NCBI RefSeq assembly: GCF_022965805.1
Contig: NC_133117.1
Coordinates: 12,920,183-12,984,182, forward strand
Direction: 5' to 3'
Length of the DNA stretch: 64,000 nt
Source: Primulina eburnea
Taxonomy: Eukaryota; Streptophyta; Magnoliopsida; Lamiales; Gesneriaceae
Shown here: positions 11,531 through 22,140 of the stretch, piece after piece
Layout of the letters: every line of letters starts with the position of its first letter
How positions within the stretch are numbered: the stretch's first letter is position 1
The notes under the pieces: generated by a model
Told to the model about the DNA's origin: nothing
The model's database searches: none
The model's input: the letters and a program-made list of their open reading frames with translations, nothing else
Program-made: the position numbers and the translations under genes

Positions 11531-11825
11531 GTAGGTTCCTTAGCCTGAAATAGAAGTGAGTGAGGGGGGTAGATAGAGTCTTTTTCCTTGCTTTCTTATT
11601 GATACTAGCATGGGAATATTGTATGTCATTATACTTATGTTCTATGCTATCATGGAAGCATGTTTTATTGTTTGGAAAGTACATGTTTGTTTGATTTATT
11701 TAGTTGATTGAAATGTGTACTGGTAAAGAATGAATAAGAACCGATTCTAGGATCAGAGATAAGATGATCAGAGAAGGATTGAGACAGATTTTATGTATTG
11801 GAAAACTAATCCTTTTGATAATCAG

Positions 11826-12830
11826 ATGCTTCCTTGAAGAGTAGCAGTAAGGGCGCCAAAACAGGGCAGTACATCCAATGATCCTATGGATGTGACAGCT
11901 ATACCGATGGAAATATTGCTGAAACGGTTTCAATCATTCAGACCACCGACACTGAAAGGCACCGAGAATTCTGTTGACTGTGAGAGCTGGTTAGATGATA
12001 TTGAGATGTTGTTTGATTCCCTCGACTACACAGATGAACGAAAAGTGAAAATGATTGGGCATCAATTACAAGAAGTTGCAAAGAATTGGTGGATTACAAC
12101 CAAGAGAGCGTTGGAACAGAGAGGTACAGAAATTACTTGGAAAGTTTTTAAAACTGAGTTTTATCAACATTTCTTTCCAGTGTCACCCCGGAAGGACAAG
12201 GGGGCAGAATTTGCAAACATGAGGCAAGGGCAGTTGAACATTAAAGAGTATGTTGCCAAATTCTCTACATTGCTACGTTTTGCTCTACACGTGGCAGAGA
12301 ATGACGAAGCTGTTGCTGATCAGTTTATCAACGGCTTAAATCTTGACATTTTTACATTGGTGAATATGGGACGACCAAACAACTTTTCCGATGCTTTGAA
12401 CAGGGCGAAAGGTACTGAAGATGGCTTGAATAAGCAGCGACGAGCATCGTATATTTCTCAGACCCTGAGACCTCCACAGCCTACCGCACAGTTTTCACAA
12501 CCTCCTCCTAGTTTCGAGAGTAGTGGTAGCAGCAGTGGTAAGAAAGATTTGTTGAAAGCCAGAGGGAAACAGTTCAAGATATATTGCAGCAGTTCATCCA
12601 ACTCCAGTGGCTCGAGACAGAGTGGTCCTAGCCAGAGTTACACAGGTGTGTATTGCACTACTTGCGGTGGAAGTCATCCCACAGAGCAGTGCCAAGAAGT
12701 GGCTGGTAGCTGCAACGTCTGAAGACAACAGGGACATTTCGCTAGAGTCTGCCCATAGAGAGGTGCACAACGATCTCAGAGTGTGGGATCGACTGGTTCA
12801 GTAGCTCAGGCGGAGAGACAGGAATCGTCT
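11826..12830 (+). pseudogene. E2 gag (broken)
   Basis: The open frame 11886-12722 (278 codons) holds a Ty3/gypsy capsid: TLKGTEN and ESWLDDIE near the start, WWITTKRA, then FYQHFFP, KGAEFANMRQG, YVAKF and DQFINGL. A Ser-rich linker follows, then a first zinc knuckle (CTTCGGSHPTEQC, about 12654-12692). The second knuckle begins CNV and hits a TGA where a Cys codon is expected (12719-12721), with GHFARVC continuing behind it. The original start was probably the ATG near 11826, now out of frame. It is related to E4 gag. Confidence 0.85.
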
Positions 12831-12949
12831 GTACACTCCTTTTCATCCAGCACCTGCACAGTCCCAGTCGAGGCCAAGAGGAAGCAATACGGTGAGCCTA
12901 CCTCCGAGACAGCAGGCCCGTGTGTTTGCATTGACTGAAGAACAGGCCT

Positions 12950-13560
12950 AGGACGCACCTAATGTTGTTATTGCCGGTAACTTTTTACTCTATGGTTACC
13001 CTGCTTATGTATTGATAGATACTGGTGCATCACATACATTTATATCTGAGCGATTTGAATTGATTCATGCCTTGCATTTCGAGTCATTATCTGCTGTAAT
13101 ATCTGTCTCTTCAACTTTTGGGAGTGGTTTGATATCAGTGAAATCTGTTAAAAATTGTATGCTACAGTTTGAGGATAACGAGATTGAGTTAGATTGCATT
13201 GTGCTTGGGTTATCTGATTTTGATTGCATTATGGGTATTGATATGCTGAACAAGTACAGAGCTACAGTTGATTGTTTCCACAAGATTGTACGATTCAGAC
13301 CTGACATGGCTGATGAATGGAAATTCTATGGTAAGGGTTCCAGAGCTCGGATTCCTTTAATATCTTTATTATCTATGACTCGATTATTGTAGAAAGGAGC
13401 ATAAGGATTCCTTATATATTCAGTAGATGTACTGAAATCGAGCCCTTCATTAGCAGATTTGCCAGTGGTGTGTGAGTTTGCTGACGTTTTCCCGGATGAG
13501 ATTCCAGAATTACCTCCAGTCCAAGAGATAGATTTCAGCATTGATCTCGTAGAGGTACTG
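12950..13560 (+). pseudogene. E2 aspartic protease and linker
   Basis: The catalytic box IDTGASHTFIS is intact at about 13015-13050, followed by the hydrophobic segment LSDFDCIMGIDML (about 13210-13250). A stop interrupts the frame at 13390-13392 (Arg-Leu-Leu then stop). The linker to reverse transcriptase ([14 protein letters not shown]) continues to about 13560, where another frameshift appears. Confidence 0.8.
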
Positions 13561-14816
13561 ATCCTATATCCAGAGCTCCGTACAGAATGACACCCATTGA
13601 ACTGAAAGAATTGAAAAATCAGCTAGAAGACTTACTAGCTAAGGGGTACATCAGACCGAGTGTTTCTCCTTGGGGTGCTCCAATGTTATTTGTTAGAAAG
13701 AAAGACGGTTCTATGAGACTCTGTATAGACTACCGGCTACGGTAAAGAATAAATATCCTTTGCCTCGTATCGATGATTTATTTGATCAGGTGCAGGGGTC
13801 TTCTCTTTATTCCAAGATCGATCTGAGATCTGGATATCATCAGTTGAGAGTCAGAGATTCTGACATATTGAATACAGAGTTTAGAACCAGGTATAGACAT
13901 TATGAGTTTATTGTCATGCCATTCGATTTGAAAATTGCTCCAGCTGTATTTATGGGTCTGATGAACCATGTGTTTAAGAGGTATCTCGATAATTTCGTGA
14001 TTATTTTTATTGATGATATTTTGATATATTCAAAGAGTATGATTGATCATGCTGAGCATTTGAGAATTGTGTTGCGAATTTTGAGGGCCGATAAATTGTA
14101 TGCAAAACTGTCGAAATGTGAATTCTGGTTGAGACATGTTGTATTTCTGGGTCATATCATATCCGGAGATGATATATCAGTTGATCCCAGCAAGTTTGAG
14201 GCCGTAATTTTTTGGCCGAGACCGACATCAGTGCCAGAGATTCGCAGTTTTATGGGTTTGGCAGGATATTATCGACGATTTATCAAAGATTTCTCCAGTA
14301 TTGCCAAACCGATTACACAGCTGGCTCAGAAGAATGCTCCGTTTGTTTGGTATGAAGAATGTGAGTCTAGTTTCCTTGAATTGAAGAAGAGATTGACCAG
14401 TGCTCCGGTGTTGACTATCGCGTCAGGTACTGGTGATTTTTTTGTTTATTGCGATGCTTCTCACAGAGGATTGGGTTGTGTTTTGATGTAGCGGGACATG
14501 TGATTGCCTATACTTCGAGACAATTGAAGCCATATGAGACTCGTTACCCAATTCATGATCTTGAATTGGCGGCCATTGTTTTTGCATTGAAGATATGGCG
14601 ACACTATTTATACGGTGAGAAGTTCGAGATTTATTCTGATCACAAAAGTTTGAAATATTTGTTTTCACAGTCAAAATTGAATATGAGGCAGCGTAGATGG
14701 CTTGATTTATTGAAAGACTTCGATTGTGAAATCAAGTACTATCCAGGAAAGTCGAATGCAGCAGCTTCTTTATTGTATGCTTGTATACATTATCCTTATC
14801 GACGATTGGTGTTTCG
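13561..14816 (+). pseudogene. E2 reverse transcriptase and RNase H (broken, 3' truncated)
   Basis: The entry motif RLCIDYR (about 13715-13735) is followed at once by [13 protein letters not shown]. Some 13 nt that should encode the residues between them are missing, which shifts the frame. The main open frame 13760-14491 holds [11 protein letters not shown], the catalytic FIDDIL (about 14005-14025) and, in RNase H, YCDAS (about 14445). A stop at 14488-14490 and a frameshift separate the rest of RNase H ([14 protein letters not shown], near 14610-14650). The frame ends at the deletion junction near 14767. Inactive. Confidence 0.85.
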
Positions 14817-14820
14817 AATT
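14765..14820 (+). other. E2 deletion junction with LTR-derived filler
   Basis: After GCAGCAG of RNase H comes a 26-bp block containing TGTATGCTTGTATACAT, identical to a piece of the E2 LTR end (14883-14899). Then 25-30 bp of the downstream pol sequence return (TATCCTTATCGACGATTGG, as in E4 at about 42560). Only after that does the LTR begin at an AATTTG shared with pol. This is a compound repair junction. Confidence 0.75.
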
Positions 14821-15014
14821 TGTACGTTGATCATATGTTGTAGATTGTACATTTGATCTTGTATAATAAAGAAGCTTATCTTGTTGTATGCTTGTATACA
14901 TTTTTGGTTAGTAATTTTTTGATATTATAATTTTTTTTTATCAAAGTAGTATACTTACTTGATACAATTAGTCCCAATGATTGAAGAAGATGAGTTAGCA
15001 CCCGGGTCCCCACA
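14817..15014 (+). repeat. E2 3' LTR remnant
   Basis: The last 198 bp of the LTR, ending GGGTCCCCACA, aligned with 11314-11514. Confidence 0.88.
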
Positions 15015-17477
15015 TATGCATTACAAATCATACTTTTATTTCAAATAAGCTAGCATAAATTTATAAGTATAGTTTAATCATAAATCGTCAAATCTTAAAG
15101 CTTTCCGTCATTTATTGTTTTGAGTGAAGTTTGATCCTTTAAAGTGACTAGATGTAACCTCTGGTCGACTAATCAGTCTTAGCTCACCATTGTGCATGGG
15201 GACGGATAGTAGGAACTGACGTAAATGGAAATATGATCGTTCGGCTCCCTCTGGGCCTTCTCTCGTAAACGGGCTCCCTCTGAGGACTTCTCCCTCGCGA
15301 TATTCCTAAAAATCATATATCATATCTTTTTTTTTGTTATAGTCAATTCACATCCTTTGAAATATTTTTTTTATCATAAAATATCGCGCCCTTTCCAAAT
15401 TCGTAAAATAACATTTTAATAGTAAAAATTGCACAGCTTTATCATAAATCATAAAATCACATATTTTCACTATAAACATTTTAAACGATCATTTAGCATG
15501 TATTATGATTCTCCGAAACACTGCCAGACCTTTCGAACTACCCGGGACACAAAATGACCATTTTACCCTTGGACTCAAAAATTCTTGATTTTGTTTTTTC
15601 TTACTTATTGACTCGAGCATGTCCCAAATCATCTTATAAGCTTAAATTTTTCCTCTACTATTTTTCTTAGACGTAAACCCGAGCTTTTGATTTAATAACT
15701 TAATGATTAACCAAAAAGCGTTTTTAACCTGAATAAATTCAAAACTTAATATTTTCTTCCCAAATTTTAAACAAAAACTTGTCATCCCTAACATAACATG
15801 ACACCTTAAAATACACCCATAAAAATTTCTTAGACGTAAAATTAAGCTCTCAACTAATTTCGCAATTCGTTTTAAAACTTAACAATACGCCCCGATTTTA
15901 ACTCGAATCGACTCAAAACTTAACCCAACTTTACCAAACTTGAACCATAGATTATTAACACCTAACCATTCCTATGCAACCCAAATCAAACAATTTAATA
16001 CCCTCGGAATAGCTTAGAATGTCTACTGAATTTTCTACACATTGATCAAACCCTAGCCAAGACAATTTTCAATCCATCGAGCCAAGCCCTTGACCATCAT
16101 ATCCAGACACTAACTACCCATCCTAGGACCTAGAGTGAACCATTAGAACTCTAATAGACCAGCATCTATAGCCCTAGCACTTGCAACCTTAAACCCACGA
16201 CCATACAATCCTTAAGCGACCCATTGCGTCCTTTATCCTCCCTTTAAAGCCCTTGCACGGCCAATCTAGGACCATGACTAGACCCTATTAGGACCCCATG
16301 AACATGTGCTTACAGCAACTAACAGCCCGCTTCTTCCTAGGACCAAAAACGCAAACCCTAGTTCTTAAAACAAAATTTTCGTTCAGCTCTTGCATCCATA
16401 TTGTCCAGCCCTTAAACATGCATCTATGGACCCTTAAACATGTTGAAAATCGTCCCTTCCCATAGCCCTATCATGGCAGCCCCTTTGTGCATCATAAGCA
16501 TGTGTTTCAATGCATGAAAAACAATGTTTTAAGATTTAAAAGCCATAAATAAGAAAATAAAAGGATGGTTCATATTTTTCATGCAAACATGATTAAACAA
16601 ACATAATATGATTTGAATGGTGCAAAATGAAGGTTTAGAAACGTGCTTTTGCGTTTAAAACGTTCAAAATAAGAATACTGAAGCGGTGGAAGTTGGTGAC
16701 GACTAGGAGGACGATTTTTATTTTGTCTATCCTTTTTTTCTTGTCAAAACCCCACAAAAAACCCACATTTGGATGCAAGAGAGTTGAATGATCATTGTTG
16801 GAAGGAAGAACGAAGAAGAAAATCGAAGAACGATGGAGAAAAAAATTGAAATCTTCCCCCTTGACAATCCTCATAGTTTCGGCCGTTTGTTTTTCACTTT
16901 GAGTTTATGTGAATTTGTGTGTATGTGTTTCAGTGTGTGTGTAGGTGTTTAGGGGTGCGTGTGTAGGACTAGGACTCTTATTTTTTTGTTATCTTCTTTT
17001 TAATAAATAATAAAAGGCTTCTTTAGGAACTTAATTAATTGGCTTAATAAATCCTAATTTTTAGTTATTAAATTAGGCTCATTAAGATTTATAAAATCAT
17101 TATCTTTAAATTAAAAAGGTTTAAAAATACATATTACAAAAAAATCATCTTTTAAAAAACATTAAATTCCTTGATCCCTCTAATTAATTTAAATTTTACC
17201 TTAAAATGCCATAATTCTTAAAATATTTAAAATAAATATTTTTTCGACTAAAAATAAAAATTTAGCTTTTAAATATTTAACAACTTAATCGTCTTCGGTC
17301 CTCTGTTCCGACCTACCACCGAATTTCGTCTGAAAATAGTAAAATCATGAAATCAAACAAAATTACACAATTAATCATTTATTCATTCAAAATATTTCAT
17401 GCATCCAAAATCATTAATTAAAATATTTTAGCAACTTATAATTTTTATGCATGCAGTCTTAATTTTCAGGCGTTACA
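15015..17477 (-). repeat. A left LTR, part 2
   Basis: The LTR continues after the E2 insertion. It contains two 30-bp GGCTCCCTCTGGGCCTTCTC-type repeats (15241-15300), a CCATGACTAG/CCCTAGC-rich middle, and the end CAGGCGTTACA at 17477. It matches 20060-21067, 27712-27930, 37389-37612 and 45928-46796 in order. No protein-coding potential is seen. Confidence 0.8.
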
Positions 17478-17496
17478 AATTTTCCCCCCTTAAATA
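17478..17496 (-). other. A polypurine tract
   Basis: The plus strand AATTTTCCCCCCTTAAATA reads on the minus strand as a purine run with six G just before TGTAACG of the LTR. The adjoining TTGGCATCGAAATT resembles the TTCGTCATCGAAATT next to the E1 tract, tying A to the same retrotransposon group. Confidence 0.75.
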
Positions 17497-19832
17497 AAAT
17501 TTTGGCATCGAAATTTGTATAGTCTTGATTATTGAAAAGCTTATGCTCCCTCATTTACTTGATACTTAATCTGATTTGCTTAAATTTTGCATTCTATCAT
17601 GCTTTCATTGCGTACTCTGATTTGACATCTTCTTTTTTTTGTACCTTATACCAAATTTCTTGATCTCAATTAGGAAATCAAAGATTGACTAACTTTAAAT
17701 CCTCTATCAATTATAAGTCCTAAGTTACCTTAAGTTATTTTATATTCCCAAGTATTAATTAATTGATTGACTTTACCTTAAGTAATTATGATTGTATAAT
17801 TTAATTTCCCCAAAATATATTCCTATTGTCAAACACAGTTTCAATTCATAGTCATCATATAATATTTATGATTATAAAACACCTTAATGACTGATACTTA
17901 CTAAATCCTTATTCATGTATATGACAAGCATATTGTCTTTAACATTATCATAAACTTTCTTAAATCCAAAGCACTAAAGGTACTTTAATGATTCAATTCT
18001 AACGGGTAACCATTTCGCATTATGATATCGTTCTTACTCCCGCTATAAATCAAACAATTATATGAACCTCAGAATTCAAAATAATGTCCTATGACCTTAC
18101 ACTTACAAAAATAGTAATACCCTATGGAAGAAAACATGTACTCACCTTCCAATATAATTTACTCTTAGTATCGAATAAATGCAAACTTATTATGCTACTC
18201 CTTCTTTGATGCCCATCTATGTTTTGCAAATTATTTTACGTAAGATAGTTATCTAATTGTTAACCTAGAAAAATAGAGTAATTTCATTATCTTGGAAATG
18301 TCATTCTTTAATTTATTGTAGTCAATGTAATTCAAGGTCCTACGTATCTCAATTTAAGTTTTTAGCATTCTTAAAATCCAAACTTAATATTCAGAAGGTT
18401 AATCATTGACCCAAAAATAATTTTTATATTGGAACTCGACAATTGATTCATGAAGCTTCATTCCATCTATTCCCATAAATCTCATACTCGACAGAACCTA
18501 ACATCCATAAGAACATAAATTATTTACCTAATAAAACTTACTACATAGTCCCAACACATATTTCCAATTGGTCCTAAAATCAATGTCTCATAGTAACAAC
18601 TATGCTCTTAATCATCAATTAGAACTTAGATTCCCAATTTCATAATCTCTAAAGAAATTACTATTTCACGACACTACAAGTTTTTTCTTAATAACTTTAA
18701 ACATTTCCCCCAAATGAATTCATCCTTACAAGGTTTAGCGACAAAGTTCAAAATAGAGGTTTCCGGGCCTTTGAAATCATAGCAATTGTAGTGTCAACCA
18801 AAAATGAAATTCTTTCTTTAATTTAATTACTTCTCATATTTCGCAATTACCTCGTATAGTCCCCAAATAATATTTTTCTCAAATCTTATAAACTGATGCT
18901 TACAAAAATTATACAAACTTTGATATTCTTTTTTTATATTGCTCGACTCCTTCGTAACATTACTTTAATAGTTTTTCCTAATATCCCAATATACACGAAT
19001 TCCTTTTGCTGATTTTGTCCCTTCGTCATTCCCCTCATAAATTTTGTAATATACAGTACAAAACTCCCAAACTTTCCGATACCATAGCAATCGTACCAAA
19101 GGTATTTTATATCTTACGATAAAACCAAAAATAATAATATCGTCGATTAAATCTTATTTCCAATATTTATATCATTTGTTTTTCACGTCATAAACTTATA
19201 ACACATACAATACAATCGTTATTCTCTATAATCCATTATGTACCCAAAAACTATTAATTCGACGAATCTTACTTTCTCATCAAAATTGCTCATATCCATT
19301 TTCTCGTTCCTTCTAGGACATCCTCATACTTACATATCTGTCTAATTTCCTCAATCGAATCCTTATGTAGCCTTTAATTTGTAATTTACTTGCTGACTAC
19401 ATTCAAATAGAACCTTTTATTTTTCAATAAATTGCAACTTAAATCCCAAAGTTCTCGGATTATTCGATTAAGCCTAATTTATCACAATCTTAGCTCCTCA
19501 AACTATCGAATTTAATGCAAAATGGATCCCATAGATTTTGAAATTTCCTAAAATGACCCCATAATTCTCCTGAAATTTACAATCAAGACCCAAAAATTCT
19601 CAAATTCTCCAATTTAGCCCCAAAATTTTCGTATTTTAGCCCTCCAAGTTTTCGGAATCATGCACTGAAACCCTCTAGATTTTTGAATTATAGCATAATC
19701 TCCCTCATTATTTCCGAAAACTTGCAATAATTCCCTCAAATTATTCTAATTCAGTCCCTAAGTTCACGATTCCTACAAATACAACCCATAACTATCAAGT
19801 TCGAAATTCCCTTCCTACACAATATAAATTTT
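17497..19832. other. A internal region, no coding potential seen
   Basis: About 2.3 kb of AT-rich sequence with no long open frame and no motif that I can match to gag, protease, reverse transcriptase or integrase on either strand. Its right boundary with the second LTR is unclear. TGAAACATGCAG at about 19833 resembles the LTR start TGAAACATCCAG at 9187, but no primer-binding site is visible there. It is either the interior of a non-autonomous element or very heavily decayed. Confidence 0.55.
19505..19810. repeat. quasi-periodic 22-33 bp repeats in A interior
   Basis: About ten short blocks begin with CCC and continue with an A/T-rich AAAATTTTCGAATTT-like core and an AATTTAG or AATCA-like tail (for example near 19556, 19588, 19617, 19639, 19670, 19701, 19732 and 19755). 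Unit lengths vary, so it is a decayed tandem array rather than a clean satellite. Confidence 0.55.
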
Positions 19833-21067
19833 GAAACATGCAGTCCTAATCACCAAGTTCAATGCCTCAACTTAGTCTTAGGTATTGCAAAACTCGAGAT
19901 ACGCAAAACCAAATTCTTTTCACGTCTCGGAGGCATAACTGTACATACCGTCCAATCCATGCAACAAACATGCGTTTAGTTTTACCTAGTGAGTCTAATG
20001 ACTCAGCAAGTTCCAAACATGAGTAGCAAATAATACATGTACAAGTACATGCATAAAAATCATACTCTTATTCAAAATAATCTAGCATAAATTTGTAAGC
20101 ATAGTTTAATCATAAATCGTCGAATAATAAAGCTTTTCACCATTTATCATTTTGGGTGAAATTTGATCTTTGAAAGTGACTAGCTGTGTCATATGGTCGA
20201 CTGATCAGTCTTAGCTCACTATTGCGCATGGGGACGGGCACTGGGCACCGACGTAAATAGAAATACGATCGTTCGGCGCTTTCTAGGCCTTCTCCCGTAA
20301 ACGGGCTCCCCTTGAGGCCTTCTCCCTCACGATATTCTCAATAACCATATATCATATCCTTTTTTTGTCAGAGATAATTCACATCTTTCAAATTTTTTTT
20401 CTTTTTAATCATAAAATATCGCACCTCTTCCAAATTCGTAAAATAACATTTTAAAGTAAAAAATGCACATCTTTATCATAAATCATAAAATCATATATTT
20501 TCATCATAAACATTTTAAAGTATCATTTAGCATGTATTATGATTCTGCGAAATACTGCCAGACCTTTCGTACTGCTCGGGACACAAAATGACCATTTTAA
20601 CCTTGGACTCAAAAATTCTCGATTTTGGTTTTTTTTTTTAAATTTTATTGACTTAAGCCTATCCCAAATCATCGTATAAGCTTAAATTTTTCCTCTAATA
20701 TTTTTATTAGACGTAAACCCGAGCCTTTCAATTTAATAACTTAATGACTAAACCATGAAGCGTTTTTAACCCGGATAAATTCAAAACTTAATACTTTCTT
20801 CCCAAATTTTAAACACTGTACGCGCCGGTTTTAAACTGAATCGACTCAAAACTTAACCAAACTTGTACCATAGCTTATTATCACCTAACCATACCTTATA
20901 AAACCCAAATCAAACCATTTAAGACCTTTGGAATAGCTTAGAATGCCTACTGAATTTTCTGCACAATTGGTCAAACCCTAGCCCAAGTCAACTTTAAATC
21001 CATCGAGCATAGCGCTTAACCATTATAGCTAGACCCTATGTACCCATCCTAGGACCTAGAGTGAACC
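19833..21067 (-). repeat. A right LTR, part 1
   Basis: From the palindrome TGAGTCTAATGACTCA (19990-20005) it aligns with 9561-9623 and then 15020 onward. It includes GAGTAGCAAATAATACAT, two 30-bp CTCCC repeats (about 20273-20332) and CCTAGGACCTAGAGTGAACC, where D interrupts it. The first 150 bp are uncertain. Confidence 0.7.
19990..20005. repeat. LTR palindrome, copy 4
   Basis: TGAGTCTAATGACTCA in the right LTR of A. The copy at 9561-9576 in the left LTR has decayed at its right arm. Confidence 0.8.
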
Positions 21068-21776
21068 TGAAACGTCTCCTACTCGTTTTCTTAAAACTTG
21101 CTAGAAAATTTTTTTCTCCTTAATCTCCATAATTAAAAATATACATATATATAAATACTTTAAAATATCTTGTCACCATTTTAAAAATAAACGTCCAACT
21201 ACCATTTAAAAATCCAAAAGAAAAAATTTTAAAGCATAAATTCGTCAAATGTATTACTAACCTAAAAACATTATTTGAAAAGTATAACTCATACTATAAC
21301 CTCTCAAAAATTTCTCATAAACATAAATAAAAAGTCGTAAAAATATCTTTAACATAACTTAAATCATAAATCATAATGAGTGCGGAAAACTAGCGTCGGT
21401 CCTCGGGTATGTGTACTTTCTGAAACGTCTACCCTTTTTATTGTTTTAAAAGTACTAGAAATTTTTTATTTTTTTTAAAACCTATCACTAGGCCGAACCA
21501 TCAACATCCATGAAAATATTTTTATAAAATATTTTGCACCACTAAAAAAAATAAACGTCAACCAACTAGAATTTGAAATACCAAAGGGGAACGTCAATAC
21601 ATGAAATCGTCGATTGTTTTACCAACCTAAAAAAGTAATAAATTTGAAAAGTATAGCTCATACTAAACCTTTCAAAAATATCTCAAAAGCATAAATAAAT
21701 AGTCTTAAAATCTTTAATGTAAATCATTAATCATAAATGCGGAAAAGTAGAAGCGCTAGTCCTCGGGTTGTGTGCA
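21068..21776. repeat. tandem duplication of about 353 bp at the D LTR edge
   Basis: Both units start TGAAACGTCT (21068 and 21421). They share TTTGAAAAGTATA.CTCATACTA and CATAAATAAA.AGTC, and end with GCGGAAAA followed by GTCCTCGGGT. They are diverged, so the duplication is old. Confidence 0.8.
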
Positions 21777-21841
21777 CCTTCAGTCCTGTCAGATCATCTA
21801 TCAAGACCTCTCTCAAACTCACCTGCATCCATCACACCTAG

Positions 21842-21857
21842 AGAGTCTAAAGACTCA
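21842..21857. repeat. LTR palindrome, copy 5
   Basis: AGAGTCTAAAGACTCA (first base changed) in the first D LTR, followed by ACACACTATAATCTTTATAA. Confidence 0.8.
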
Positions 21858-22117
21858 ACACACTATAATCTTTATAACAAATAATACGTATAAAACCACA
21901 TGCAACAGTGAAAATACTTTTACTTAAAAAATAACATTTCATGACATGCATACATAAACTTTAAATTTTCCCTTTTTCATCAATATGACATAATATAAAA
22001 CCTTTTAACATGATCATAAACATTTTCCTTTTTTTTATTGAATTCAGATCGTTAATTGTAATTTTCCTCAAACCTCAAAAAATCGATGGATCCATCTACA
22101 TGAAAGCGCAGTACTGG

Positions 22118-22140
22118 GCGGGGGGGGGAGGGGGGGGGAC
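22118..22140. repeat. poly-G run in D LTR
   Basis: Runs of nine and eight or more G separated by one A, between GTACTGGGC and ACACCAAC. The second LTR has only CGGCGGGGGACACC at the same place, so the run expanded after duplication. It could form a G-quadruplex on the plus strand. Confidence 0.8.

Larger units (their letters stand above)
9624..15014 (+). mobile_element. E2: Ty3/gypsy retrotransposon, internally deleted
   Basis: The order is 5' LTR (9624-11514), primer site, gag, protease, reverse transcriptase, RNase H, then an abrupt junction into the last 198 bp of the 3' LTR (14817-15014). Integrase and most of the 3' LTR are missing. The flanks CATGT (9619-9623) and TATGC (15015-15019) are each one C-to-T change away from CATGC, the sequence at the equivalent point of the A right LTR (about 20060). 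I infer a 5-bp target duplication with one transition in each copy. E2 is related to E4 but has a different LTR. Confidence 0.88.
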
